Assembly (NCBI GenBank): GCA_024280775.1
Contig: JAJRPM010000013.1
Location: forward strand, 124,001 to 188,000
DNA: 64,000 nt
Direction of reading: 5' to 3'
Source: Candidatus Zixiibacteriota bacterium
GTDB taxonomy: Bacteria > Zixibacteria > MSB-5A5 > GN15 > JACZUZ01
The notes under the pieces are model-generated. The model saw nothing but the letters and a program-made list of their open reading frames with translations. It did no database searches and was not told where the DNA came from. Both the position numbers and the translations under genes were made by a program. This document shows, piece by piece, positions 34,771-43,655 of the stretch. The stretch's first letter is position 1. Each line of letters begins with the position of its first letter.

Positions 34771-34784
34771 TTATGATTATGTAA
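34757..34784 (+). repeat. 14-nt tandem duplication over a stop codon
   Basis: TTGTGATTATGTAG (34757-34770) is followed directly by TTATGATTATGTAA (34771-34784). The first unit ends in the TAG stop of the secreted protein gene and the second ends in another in-frame-looking TAA. Confidence 0.8.
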
Positions 34785-34793
34785 CTTAGTTGG

Positions 34794-35222
34794 CTAGCTC
34801 TTCGGGGGCCAATCGAAAGATATCACACGGCCATCGAAGTCTAACTTGATATTGCTTTCAAATGTGCGCTTCTCAAAGTGGAAAGTCACTCCGGCGCTAT
34901 GGCCGTCAGCTGATGCGTCAATATCAACTCTTTCTATTCTGCCGTTTTCCTGCTGTGAGTCACGAAGCTGACGTCCAGTAGCGACAAGTGGATTTTCTAC
35001 CAGAAGTTTTGCCCCCAGATGACGCCGGAAGTTTTCCGAATCTAGCGTGTTGTAAGATGTCACTAGATTATCTACCACTAACTGCATTCTTTCGGTAACA
35101 TTTCCCTTTGTCGAACCTTTGGATGAGTCTGCCCCTGAACATCCTGTAAGAGAAATGCTGGAGAAGGTGACAACCACCAGCAACCAATACTGTAACGAAA
35201 CGAGAGTTGAATTCTTTTTCAT
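34794..35222 (-). CDS. Small lipoprotein of unknown function
   Basis: From the ATG at 35222 the protein starts MKKNSTLVSLQYWLL and has a lipobox SLTGC, so it should be lipidated at that Cys and anchored to a membrane. The mature part is about 115 residues. It begins with a Ser/Gly-rich linker and then a domain with DNLVTSYNTLDSENFRRHLG and FHFEKRTFESNIKLDFDGR, which looks like an NTF2-like or SnoaL-like fold (uncertain). A TTG at 35243 is an alternative upstream start. It converges with the secreted protein gene on the other strand. Confidence 0.75.
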   Translation of the reverse strand: MKKNSTLVSLQYWLLVVVTFSSISLTGCSGADSSKGSTKGNVTERMQLVVDNLVTSYNTLDSENFRRHLGAKLLVENPLVATGRQLRDSQQENGRIERVDIDASADGHSAGVTFHFEKRTFESNIKLDFDGRVISFDWPPKS

Positions 35223-35433
35223 GCTTTCGATTATCCTATACAAACTCCGGTTAGCACATAGCGATGATCGCTACTTGATGATTCCAAAATCAGTTAAGTA
35301 AGCAATATCTCATACGTCTCTACAACAGGACCGGCCCCTAAGGGTTTCATCTTTGCGAAACATTCTATGGTTAACGACAAATATAACCCGCGAGCGCCAA
35401 AGACTAAAAGAAAGAAATACCACAGACAAGTAT

Positions 35434-36828
35434 TTAGCTTTTCTTGGCCCCTTTCTCTAGTTTCTTCTCTATGTCCTTGCGAGTTAGGTGTAGCTTGTTG
35501 AAGCTATCTGCGGAAATCACATAATACCAATCAGCGAATCGGCTATTAAGTTCATCAGAGCGCTCACGCCCAAATGTCACTATCTGCTCCCAATCCGAGT
35601 GAAGATCATCGAGTGACTTGTTTTTCTTGTCCTTTTCAGACCACAGACTATCAGGCTTGTTTAGATATTCAGTGTCGGATGGAGCAATCGGCTCAGGAAA
35701 ATCTGACTCCTCAAAATTGGTAGTCACAAACAAGTAACGGTTCTCTCCCGGGCCGCCATCTTTTTTATCACTCGCGGCTGTGCCCGCTGAGACATCCTCA
35801 CCACTTCCATAGACTATCTCTCCAAAGCGTAGTGAATAAGTAACACCGCGATATGTGTGGATCTGAAGCTCGCCCTCGTTGGAGCGCAATGACCCGTCAC
35901 GAGTCATGAAAAACCCTTTGCTTTGCAAAGAGCGTATGTTGTCCGTGGTAATCTCTGTTGTCGCTTCAGATTTACTCAAACTAGCCGAAAGCCCCGCGGG
36001 CTTGCGTCTCACTCCTACAATGGACAGTGAGTCAATCGCAGTTATCAGTGAATCCATTTTCAAAGAGTCTACCTCATAGCCCTTGTGACTCTTCTTGGTT
36101 CGCCATCCCTGCTCATCCAGAGCCAGCAGAATATTGTCCCTGGTATTCACTGACCCTGTTCTCTCATTGATTGAATAGTCCTGAATAGTTACAGCGGCGA
36201 TTTCGGATCCGCTTAAGTCCAGCAAATCCTGATTTATCCAATCCTGAAATTTCGTAGAGAGCTCAATATCCATCCGTGAAGCATAGACTCGTTTCTCACC
36301 GGGGATTCGCACGAATCTAAAACCCTGATGTGACGGAACTGGCTTGCCAACAATAAAGTCTGCCAAAACAGCTCCGCTGGCATCTTTGAGTGTAATACGT
36401 TTGCCACGACCTTCCAGCGATGGTGATGTGTCATCAAGCGGATCAATAACACCACAGCCTTCATGTTCGACAACATTGTCAGTTCTGAAATCATCCTTCT
36501 TGATGCCAATCACTCCTGCGGCAGTCTTTGCTAACCTGTCTTTTGCATCGGCAGGGTAGTCATGATGTGACGGTATGGTCCATTTGCCGTCTTTGAATGT
36601 CACCTTAAACGGAATCGTCGAGCCGCTGTTTGAGTCATACTCAATCACTTCCAGCGTTGTAGCAACATTCGGATCGGTGAACTCCGGGAAAAACGCCTCC
36701 CCCTGATCTAAAAAGGCATCAGGAGTGGCGCCGGGCTTGGAAAGAAGAAATGCAATTGAAGCCAAGACAAGGGCCGCTATTCCAAGACTGATTGTTTTCT
36801 TAGTTTCGTTCATAGTCAAGATATTCAT
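35434..36828 (-). CDS. DUF4340 domain protein of a Gld-type ABC module
   Basis: One N-terminal membrane segment (about residues 12-30) is followed by a long extracytoplasmic part. It contains VTFKDGKWTIPSHHDYPADAKDRLAKT, a helix pattern of DUF4340 proteins, and repeats of it with RSLQSKGFFMTRDG and later VTTNFEESDFPEP. DUF4340 genes very often follow genes for GldA-like ATPases and GldFG-like permeases, as here, so it should be an accessory of that transporter. Its substrate is unknown. ATG 36828 gives the longest form; ATG 36813 (MNETKK) is equally plausible. Confidence 0.85.
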   Translation of the reverse strand: MNILTMNETKKTISLGIAALVLASIAFLLSKPGATPDAFLDQGEAFFPEFTDPNVATTLEVIEYDSNSGSTIPFKVTFKDGKWTIPSHHDYPADAKDRLAKTAAGVIGIKKDDFRTDNVVEHEGCGVIDPLDDTSPSLEGRGKRITLKDASGAVLADFIVGKPVPSHQGFRFVRIPGEKRVYASRMDIELSTKFQDWINQDLLDLSGSEIAAVTIQDYSINERTGSVNTRDNILLALDEQGWRTKKSHKGYEVDSLKMDSLITAIDSLSIVGVRRKPAGLSASLSKSEATTEITTDNIRSLQSKGFFMTRDGSLRSNEGELQIHTYRGVTYSLRFGEIVYGSGEDVSAGTAASDKKDGGPGENRYLFVTTNFEESDFPEPIAPSDTEYLNKPDSLWSEKDKKNKSLDDLHSDWEQIVTFGRERSDELNSRFADWYYVISADSFNKLHLTRKDIEKKLEKGAKKS

Positions 36829-36869
36829 CTATTGTTACAGGTGTTACAATTGTTTGCTATTCCTGTTGG

Positions 36870-39545
36870 TTATTTGTTTGTTCGCAAGGTTCGCGCCGCG
36901 CTCATGCTTTCGCGCTCGCGTTTACGACGACGCATAAATATGAAAATACCAAAAAACAATGCCGGAAGCGGCGGAAGCGCTACCGCCATAGTTTTGATGC
37001 GGCTTTGGATGCTACGTATTTGCAATTCCATCTTTTCTTTGCTTCGCGCAATGTCCGCTTCTTTTTTGGCTTCGATATTCGTCTTGATTGCCTCAAACCT
37101 GCGGTTCTCAACCTCTTGTAGGTTTTGAGCCATGATTTGTTTGGTCTGTTCGTCCAAATCTGTGCGTAAACTTACTTCGGCAACTTTGTCATTTAGTCGC
37201 TGTTGCGCTTCGGTTAGCTCTTTGGTTGCCGCTTCTTCGGCAATCTTTTCATCGGCGATACGTTTGTCATAATAATCCCGTGACTGCTCTTCCACAGTTG
37301 TCAAAGTGCGGTGCTTAACTCGTTTCCTGCGTAAAGCGATAAACGAAGTGTCACCGACCAGCACATCCATGCAATTCAGGAAAAACGGGATATTATCAAA
37401 ATCGAGATTCTTATTCCCCATATTTCGTATCTGAAAAAACTGATCGCCCACAAAATCCAAGTCAGCTATGACAATCATATTGACGTCCGCCGGAGGCGAA
37501 GTAGAATCTCTAACCGGCAAACTACCGGCAACCCTCGCCGCTGGAACATAGTAAAGCGCATCCTGAGATCGCCTCGGGTTTCGATTCAATGACAGCCCAA
37601 AGAAACTGCGTTGCACCAATTGTTGTAGAGGTGTCACTCCCGAAGTTGCTCCACTGGAAATCAAAGGAGTGAATTCAACATCAATGATATCAGACTTTTG
37701 TAACATGCCGGGATATAGAAGCACCATCTCCTGCATACCGGCGCTGGCCGGCTCGCTTTGATTGAACGCCTCTTTTGCGCCATTGCCCTGCGATATGAAA
37801 ACTAGCTCAGGCGGTAATTGCGCCAATTCAGGATGCGGATTATACGCATCCCAAAAGACATTCCCCGGATTCCATTCTATCCCAAATTCCACCAACAAGC
37901 GATGCACATCACCCTTCGGTTCTTTTTGAGGCTGTTTATTCTGCTGGAACGGATTCGCTCCGGCATTACGAGGCAATAGTGGCGCCAGCCCCAAATCAAA
38001 GGTAGGCATAGGGTCAACCAGCATCAAAGTCGGAGCGCCGGTTTTGATGTAGGTCATCACATTATCCATTTCGTCAGTGGTCAACACCGATGGCAAAGCC
38101 ACCAAAAGAGCGTCATAGGTTCCGGTGATGGAATCAGCAGGAGAAACCTGCGTTACTTCATATTGTTTTTGCAGTTCAGCTACAATCGGCCAGGGTGGAC
38201 TGCTCTTGAATGTCTGGAAATCAAATCCGCCAAAGAGCTTGGCGTCGGTGGTGACAATACCCACAGTCTTGCGCTCGGTATGCGCCACCGAACGAATGCT
38301 ACGAGTCAATTCATATTCAACCGGCATCCCGCGTTCAAAAAACGGAATCACATCCTCGCGCGAGCCGCAGGTGAAAGCAATGCCCATAAACACCTGTTGC
38401 ATATTTGTACGCGCTGTCCCGCCGCCAACTAGCTCGCGAGGTGTTATGCCAAATTTCTCGCGGGCGTCTTGCGCGTTTTGGGTGTAGGGTTCGGTTTCCC
38501 GAATGATAACTTGCACGTTATTGCCTGAGCTGGCGCCGATTTCAGTTAGAAATCCTATTATGTTCTCGCGGGTCTCAACTAGAGATTGCGGGACACTCGG
38601 ACTTAGGAAAGCCTGAATCAGAACCGGCCGGTCATCCGGCAATTCAGCTAATAGCTCTTTAGTTGTATCTGACAGAGAATGTAGTCCTTCGGAGGTTACA
38701 TCCAGTCGCAGGGAGGAGTAAGCCGCAATCGAAGTGGCGCTGATTACGATTACTATCAAAGCAAGCGCTCGAAGAACAAAATGATTCTGCATGCTCAAAG
38801 CGCCAACTTTTTCGCGCAACCAATGTCGACGACCAAGAACCACTATATTTAAGTACAAAGCGAAAGCGGCAATCGAAACGAAATATGTCAACCCAGAGAA
38901 ACTAATCACGCCCCGGCTGAAATCATCGAAATGCTGGAAAATCCCCAGCGGAGCTATGGCCTTGCCGAAAACTTCGCTGAAAGCAAATTGGGGTGAATCA
39001 ATAAACACTAAGAACGAACAGAATATCGCTCCCAGTATAAATGACACTGTGACATTAGAAGTTAGTGACGAGGCAAACATCCCCACCGCCACCAAAGCCG
39101 CGCCAATCATCCAGTAACCAAAATAGTTTCCAAACATCAAACCCAAATCCGGGTCACCAAGCCATGACAACACAAACACATGACTGAGCGAAAGCGCCAG
39201 TGATGCGCTATAAACACCCAACACTGCAAAATACTTTCCGAGGGTGATCTCCAGATCGGTCGCGGGTAGTGTCAGCAGTAACTCATCGGTGCCCTGCTTG
39301 CGCTCTTCGGCCCACACACTCATAGTCAACGCTGGAATGAAAAACAAGAGCAAGAACGGGAAGTAGACATTCAGTTGATCTAAATTCGCCAGATTATTCT
39401 GAAAAAAATTCTCGCTCCAGAAAGCCGCCGCGGCGCTCAGAAAAATAAACAATGTCAAAAACACATACCCCGAAGGGTTCATGAAATAGGAGCGCAAGTC
39501 TCTCTTAGCGACAGCGAAAATTATATCTTTGTTAATGTTCATCAT
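36870..39545 (-). CDS. Fused ABC-2 permease and GldG-like auxiliary protein
   Basis: Residues 1-245 form an ABC-2 type permease with six membrane segments, starting IIFAVAKRDLRSYFMNPSGY as in GldF. A helix at about 255-275 starts a GldG-like ABC-auxiliary domain (VTSEGLHSLSDTTKELL, then TYDALLVALPSVLTTDE and MLVDPMPTFDLG). A coiled coil at about 756-850 and a last membrane helix at about 852-871 with a basic tail follow. In Bacteroidetes gldF and gldG are separate genes; here they are one 891-residue chain. The start overlaps the ATPase stop as ATGA. The exported substrate is unknown. Confidence 0.9.
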   Translation of the reverse strand: MMNINKDIIFAVAKRDLRSYFMNPSGYVFLTLFIFLSAAAAFWSENFFQNNLANLDQLNVYFPFLLLFFIPALTMSVWAEERKQGTDELLLTLPATDLEITLGKYFAVLGVYSASLALSLSHVFVLSWLGDPDLGLMFGNYFGYWMIGAALVAVGMFASSLTSNVTVSFILGAIFCSFLVFIDSPQFAFSEVFGKAIAPLGIFQHFDDFSRGVISFSGLTYFVSIAAFALYLNIVVLGRRHWLREKVGALSMQNHFVLRALALIVIVISATSIAAYSSLRLDVTSEGLHSLSDTTKELLAELPDDRPVLIQAFLSPSVPQSLVETRENIIGFLTEIGASSGNNVQVIIRETEPYTQNAQDAREKFGITPRELVGGGTARTNMQQVFMGIAFTCGSREDVIPFFERGMPVEYELTRSIRSVAHTERKTVGIVTTDAKLFGGFDFQTFKSSPPWPIVAELQKQYEVTQVSPADSITGTYDALLVALPSVLTTDEMDNVMTYIKTGAPTLMLVDPMPTFDLGLAPLLPRNAGANPFQQNKQPQKEPKGDVHRLLVEFGIEWNPGNVFWDAYNPHPELAQLPPELVFISQGNGAKEAFNQSEPASAGMQEMVLLYPGMLQKSDIIDVEFTPLISSGATSGVTPLQQLVQRSFFGLSLNRNPRRSQDALYYVPAARVAGSLPVRDSTSPPADVNMIVIADLDFVGDQFFQIRNMGNKNLDFDNIPFFLNCMDVLVGDTSFIALRRKRVKHRTLTTVEEQSRDYYDKRIADEKIAEEAATKELTEAQQRLNDKVAEVSLRTDLDEQTKQIMAQNLQEVENRRFEAIKTNIEAKKEADIARSKEKMELQIRSIQSRIKTMAVALPPLPALFFGIFIFMRRRKRERESMSAARTLRTNK

Positions 39546-40318
39546 ACTGAGCCTCCTGCAAGTCCGGCTGTCGCGGCGGAAGTTGCCTGCGAATTATCTG
39601 TGAGCCTGTAGAAGCTTTCCTCAAGTGTGCAGTCTTGGTGAAGATCTTGCGGGGCGCCGTCAAAAACCAGCTTGCCCTCATGAATGAATAATACTCTATC
39701 GGCCACCGCCTCTACCTCGCCTAGAATATGTGTCGAGATAAGAATAGTTTTGGACTTACCAAGTAGTTTGATATTCTTTCTGAATTCGCGAATCTGATTC
39801 GGATCAAGACCTGAAGTAGGCTCATCCATTATTAGCGCCTGTGGATCATGCAACAACGCCTGCGCCAAACCAACCCGCTGACGATAGCCGCGTGATAGCT
39901 TGGAAATCGGTTTTTCCAGCACATCGCGCAAATCCGTTTGATGTACAACTCGCTCGACGCTATCGGTAAGCGATCTATTCTTCAATCCACGCGCCTCGCC
40001 GAAGAACTCCAGCAATTCACGCGGAGTCATGTTTTCATAAAGCGGCCCGTTTTCCGGCAAATATCCCAAAGCGCGCGAGGCCGCCAGACGGTCTTTCGAT
40101 ACATCATGACCGGCGATTGCCGCGCTCCCTTTGTTTGGGGCTAAGAATCCACTCAGGATTTTCATGGTAGTCGACTTCCCGGCCCCATTCGGTCCGAGAA
40201 AAGCCACCACCTGGCCTTTGGGAATGGAAAAAGTAATGTCTTCAATGGCGACGAAGGGTCCGTAGTACTTAGAAAGCCCACTAGCCTCGATTATCGTCTC
40301 TGCTGTCTGTTCACTCAT
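39542..40318 (-). CDS. ABC transporter ATP-binding protein (GldA-like)
   Basis: The 258 residues form one ABC ATPase. Walker A is GPNGAGKST at 42-50, the Q-loop region ends in YLPENGPLYENMTPRE, the signature is KLSRGYRQRVGLAQALL, Walker B is ALIMDEPTSGLD and the switch His lies in LISTHILGEVE. The YLPENGPLY sequence is typical of GldA and related ATPases that energise ABC-2 exporters. It drives the fused GldF-GldG permease encoded next. It is not a good candidate for the metal transporter further on, since ZnuC ATPases are of a different subfamily. Confidence 0.93.
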   Translation of the reverse strand: MSEQTAETIIEASGLSKYYGPFVAIEDITFSIPKGQVVAFLGPNGAGKSTTMKILSGFLAPNKGSAAIAGHDVSKDRLAASRALGYLPENGPLYENMTPRELLEFFGEARGLKNRSLTDSVERVVHQTDLRDVLEKPISKLSRGYRQRVGLAQALLHDPQALIMDEPTSGLDPNQIREFRKNIKLLGKSKTILISTHILGEVEAVADRVLFIHEGKLVFDGAPQDLHQDCTLEESFYRLTDNSQATSAATAGLAGGSV

Positions 40319-40627
40319 TCATCTGTCCTGCAATAGTTTATCTACGTAACTGTCGTTCTTTGTCTCTATTTGGGTTTATACCAAAAACCGCCCCGATAGT
40401 TTTCTCAGCCTCGAGTTTTTTTTCGAAATTCTCGAAAAAATCAACTCCAAACTCACAAACCCGAGGTCTGGATATTTTTCATCCGCCTCGTTGAACTATC
40501 GCGGTGAGGAATATATAGACGAAGAGGGAGTTTGGGCAAGTCGAGCGCGAACTTGCCCTCGAAACTTCACCTAAAGGCTTGTTGATCAAGAGCCCCATTT
40601 GATGTGTGATATCTTATTCAACAAGCC
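40319..40627. other. Intergenic region between the GldA-like and metal permease genes
   Basis: The 309 bases contain two inverted repeats described separately: 40418-40440 and 40574-40629. The promoter of the GldA-like operon should lie in the left part. I see no clear hexamers. Confidence 0.5.
40418..40440. promoter_or_regulatory. AT-rich 9-bp hairpin upstream of the GldA-like operon
   Basis: TTTTTTCGA pairs perfectly with TCGAAAAAA around a five-base loop, inside a longer T-run and A-run. It lies about 100 bases upstream of the ATPase start and could be an operator or a curved-DNA promoter element. Confidence 0.4.
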
Positions 40628-40629
40628 TT
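40574..40629 (-). terminator. Long-looped hairpin at the 3' end of the metal uptake operon
   Basis: AAGGCTTGTTGA (40574-40585) is perfectly complementary to TCAACAAGCCTT (40618-40629), and the second arm overlaps the TAA stop of the permease gene. On the mRNA the stem would form right after the stop codon with a 32-base loop. No long T-run follows, so it may protect the 3' end or end transcription with Rho. Confidence 0.5.
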
Positions 40630-41449
40630 AACGTGCCCTCAATCTCGGACGTAGTCCACGATACAAAGCGTAAAGAAGTAGCATCAATCCGAAAGCGCAC
40701 ACAATTGTAGCCCCGGTAGGAGTATCAAGCCAAAAGGATGATACTAGCCCCAAAACCGAGCTAACTATCCCAAATATCCAAGCGAGAATCAGGCGATGGC
40801 TGAATTTTTCCGCCACAAGGGAGCCGAAGACACCTGGTACTACAAGAAAAATGAAGACCAATAATACACCGCAGATTTTGACCGCAGTTGTGACCATAAT
40901 TGCGAAAGTTGCATAGAATAGGAAATCCCAAACACGATGAATTGATGGGCCACTTTGTTTTCCGAAGGTCAGTGGAATGAATCGAGATCGCGCAAGCCAG
41001 TGAAACAACCCGATCGCGCCAAAAACCAGCGTGGCGCTTAACACTACATCCGGCGTAACTGTAAGAATACTACCTATTAGAAGATGCTCAATGTGTTCAG
41101 AGCCCTCTGGGGAATGGCTGACCGCAAGAATCGACGCTGCAGCTGACACAGCGTAAACGATTCCGATTATTGCTTCTTGAGGAACTTTACCTTTCACTCC
41201 TCTAGCGAAAGTAAATATGATTGCGCCCACAAAAGCGAATCCTAGAGAAAACAAGTACGGGACAGTCCCTTCCGGTTCATAGCCAAGCAAAAACGCCATC
41301 GTCATTCCCAAACCGGCGATTTGCGCCAGGGACAAGTCTACAAAGATAATCCCACGCTTTATAACATGTAGACCAAAATACGCATGTATGGCCACGGTGG
41401 CCAGGCAGATCAAGAACGGCCAGAAGAGAAACTCTATGTAATCCATCAT
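40628..41449 (-). CDS. Metal ABC transporter permease (ZnuB/ABC-3 family)
   Basis: Eight to nine membrane segments of the ABC-3 permease family are visible, with the family motif VIKRGIIFVDLSLAQIAGLG near residues 30-50 and LLVFIFLVVPG near residue 200. This family imports zinc, manganese or iron. The start at ATG 41449 overlaps the ZnuA-like stop as ATGA; a longer frame to 41491 would lie deep inside that gene. No ATPase gene of the ZnuC type is found next to it. The partner ATPase must therefore be encoded elsewhere or the system uses another one. Confidence 0.88.
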   Translation of the reverse strand: MMDYIEFLFWPFLICLATVAIHAYFGLHVIKRGIIFVDLSLAQIAGLGMTMAFLLGYEPEGTVPYLFSLGFAFVGAIIFTFARGVKGKVPQEAIIGIVYAVSAAASILAVSHSPEGSEHIEHLLIGSILTVTPDVVLSATLVFGAIGLFHWLARSRFIPLTFGKQSGPSIHRVWDFLFYATFAIMVTTAVKICGVLLVFIFLVVPGVFGSLVAEKFSHRLILAWIFGIVSSVLGLVSSFWLDTPTGATIVCAFGLMLLLYALYRGLRPRLRAR

Positions 41450-42381
41450 CTGACGACCTCTAGCACTGCTTCTACATTTGCGGAAATCCACTGCAAGTAT
41501 GTTTCGTTTTTGTCTCTACCTCCAACAGAAGGATACAGAGAAACAACCTTGGCTTTTGAACCAGCGGAGATTTTTTCTGCCGGGCGTTTGTCGAAATAAA
41601 CTTCCACACCTATGGCCTTGATGTTTTTATCACGAACAAGGTCGCTGATTTTCTTCAATTGTGATGGCGAGGGTTGCACACCGGGGTATGGCTCGATGAA
41701 GCCAGCGGTAACTAGGCCCGTGAAGTCATTAAAGTAGGGCCAGGAATTGTGGTAGTAGACTATCTCAACTCCTTTGAGTGAATCCAACTTTGGTTGCAGT
41801 TTAGCGATACCGTCATTTAGTTTGTTTAGCACACTGTCACGTCTCGCTGAATACTCTTCAGCGCGTTTTGGGTCGAGTTTCGATAGCCCGCTTAAGATAA
41901 CAGAGCTAATTGGCTTCACACTGGCCGGAGTTAGCCAGTAATGTGGGTTACCTTGCTGGTGGATATCGCCGTAACGCGCATCGGCCTTGTATTTGGGGAC
42001 TTCCAGAGGTTTGATATCTTTTGAACAGTCCAACACCAACAGATTACTATTGCGGGACCCGTTTATGATATTATCCATCCACAGATCGAGTCCAAGTCCT
42101 ACCTTGAAAACAATGTCTGCTTTGGCGACTTTCATCATGAAACTTGGGCGAACATCAACAAAATGTATGTCCCGCTTGGGGCGGGCTATTACATCTACTT
42201 TTACTTCATCACCCCCTATTGCCCTGGCAAAGTATGCAAGATCATTCGTAGAACAGACTACACGAGTCTTGGCATGTGAAACCTGGAATGCGGTTACAAT
42301 CATGAGTGAAATGGTCCAAACAGTCAGTCGAGGCAAAAAACGACTGGATGACTTACGTGTTTTGTATGAATCTCTGAGCAT
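41446..42381 (-). CDS. Metal-binding periplasmic protein (ZnuA/TroA family)
   Basis: A signal peptide (core about residues 20-33, ending VSHA at 37) leads into a TroA-fold protein. Ligand candidates are His73 in RDIHFVDVRPS, His147 in GNPHYWLTP and His211 in YYHNSWPYF. The fourth position, usually Asp or Glu near the C terminus, falls in SLYPSVGG and has no acidic residue. No His-rich loop is present. The family binds Zn, Mn or Fe for an ABC-3 permease, encoded next. The gap to the upstream barrel gene is only eight bases. Confidence 0.88.
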   Translation of the reverse strand: MLRDSYKTRKSSSRFLPRLTVWTISLMIVTAFQVSHAKTRVVCSTNDLAYFARAIGGDEVKVDVIARPKRDIHFVDVRPSFMMKVAKADIVFKVGLGLDLWMDNIINGSRNSNLLVLDCSKDIKPLEVPKYKADARYGDIHQQGNPHYWLTPASVKPISSVILSGLSKLDPKRAEEYSARRDSVLNKLNDGIAKLQPKLDSLKGVEIVYYHNSWPYFNDFTGLVTAGFIEPYPGVQPSPSQLKKISDLVRDKNIKAIGVEVYFDKRPAEKISAGSKAKVVSLYPSVGGRDKNETYLQWISANVEAVLEVVR

Positions 42382-42389
42382 GCTGTCTC

Positions 42390-43493
42390 CTAGAAGTTAT
42401 GTGGTTTGTGCGGGCCCAACGAAAACACAAGTTGTGTTGTGATTTCCCAAAATCCTTTTTGATTCTCCGGTTGAGTGAAATGTCCTGCGATACGCACTAC
42501 AGAAGTTTCTTCTACTGGAGAAAAACCCAAGAAAACGCCGCTACGCCAAAGCGTACTACTCGATTCAACATATGCCCCCGAAGAGCCGGATAGTTCTTTT
42601 TGTGCAACGAGTTCGAAAATTGCGCCGATATTGTATCGTCGTCTGAATCGATAGTCCAAATAGCCATACCCGCCATGCGAAGTCAGGCGTCCAATTGGTG
42701 TATCGTCCGAGCGTAGCAACGCTTCCCCTTCAACTTGCAGTCCTTGGTATTGTGACGGATGATATTTCAGTTTGAAGTCAAAACCGACTATCCAGGAGCG
42801 ATACTGTTGCAACCCGGACGACGGCATAAGCGCAACTGAATCCATGCGACTAACTTCATTCAACCCTGAAACTCCTAATGCCAATTCGGTTGATTCTCCA
42901 GCTGCGAAAGAAGAGGTCAACCGACCGAAAAATCCCGCATCTGGTTTCTCACTTTGCATAGTGATTTCCGCTTCACTGAACAGTCCCTCTCCTTGAACCA
43001 CGCCCACCATTAACTCTGTATAGGCTTCGCCAGTCGGTAGCAACCGAGAGGCAACTAACGAAATCTCGTTGAGACCTTCATCAGTGAAAAAGAGCGCATG
43101 GGGCAATGGCCTCTTCAAAAATGACCACGCATGCTCATGCACAGAGTTTAGTCTCCCGAATTTCAACAGACTCTTACCGGCGAGAACACTCAAACCTAAA
43201 GGAAGTCCTCGATTAACGGTCAGGTACAACTCTTCAATATTTGCCGGTTCGCCGTCTGCCGCAGAAAGAATACCTACGGCGTAGGTATACGGATTCACAT
43301 AGCCCGCGAAATTCAACTCCATCTCTGGATTAGCTAGGTTCAACTCACGTATTTCCGATGGACGCGCCACGTCATTGTGAGTGAATACCCGAAGATCACT
43401 GATAGCTGAAATATCTGGATTCAAGGTTGTTTGAGCTGTAGCATATCTCGCGAGAGACAATACAGCGCACAGCAAGAATATGAAACGTATCAT
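42390..43493 (-). CDS. Putative outer-membrane beta-barrel of the metal-uptake operon
   Basis: A signal peptide (residues 1-20, ending ARYATAQ) precedes 347 residues of alternating short strands, such as YLTVNRGLPLGLSVLAGKSL and YGYLDYRFRRRYNIGAIFEL. It ends in an aromatic residue (HKPHNF), as outer-membrane barrels do. There is no plug domain and no TonB box. His-containing segments occur at LNSVHEHAW and ALFFTDEG. It heads an operon with ZnuA-like and ZnuB-like genes, so it may pass the metal through the outer membrane (inference from position). I cannot assign a named family. Confidence 0.7.
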   Translation of the reverse strand: MIRFIFLLCAVLSLARYATAQTTLNPDISAISDLRVFTHNDVARPSEIRELNLANPEMELNFAGYVNPYTYAVGILSAADGEPANIEELYLTVNRGLPLGLSVLAGKSLLKFGRLNSVHEHAWSFLKRPLPHALFFTDEGLNEISLVASRLLPTGEAYTELMVGVVQGEGLFSEAEITMQSEKPDAGFFGRLTSSFAAGESTELALGVSGLNEVSRMDSVALMPSSGLQQYRSWIVGFDFKLKYHPSQYQGLQVEGEALLRSDDTPIGRLTSHGGYGYLDYRFRRRYNIGAIFELVAQKELSGSSGAYVESSSTLWRSGVFLGFSPVEETSVVRIAGHFTQPENQKGFWEITTQLVFSLGPHKPHNF

Positions 43494-43572
43494 GCAACAA
43501 ATCTCCCAACACTCAAAGACAAGCCCATATCCTTGCGAATAACCAAAGTTAACCCAGCCGGAATACGCAGAG

Positions 43573-43594
43573 CTAGAATTTGAGTGAATTCTAG
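43573..43594. promoter_or_regulatory. Perfect 8-bp inverted repeat upstream of the metal uptake operon
   Basis: CTAGAATT and AATTCTAG are separated by six bases, 80 bases before the barrel gene start. A run of seven T follows at 43602-43608 on the plus strand. It could be the operator of the metal operon. Confidence 0.45.
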
Positions 43595-43655
43595 TGTTAA
43601 GTTTTTTTGATGAAAACTATTAGTTCAATCTCGCAGATAAATGCAAGACCGGGGA

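Noticed and set aside
39542-40318. The GldA-like ATPase as the missing ATPase of the metal uptake operon
   Set aside because: Its sequence and neighbours fit the GldFG-like exporter; a 309-base gap and a hairpin separate it from the permease.
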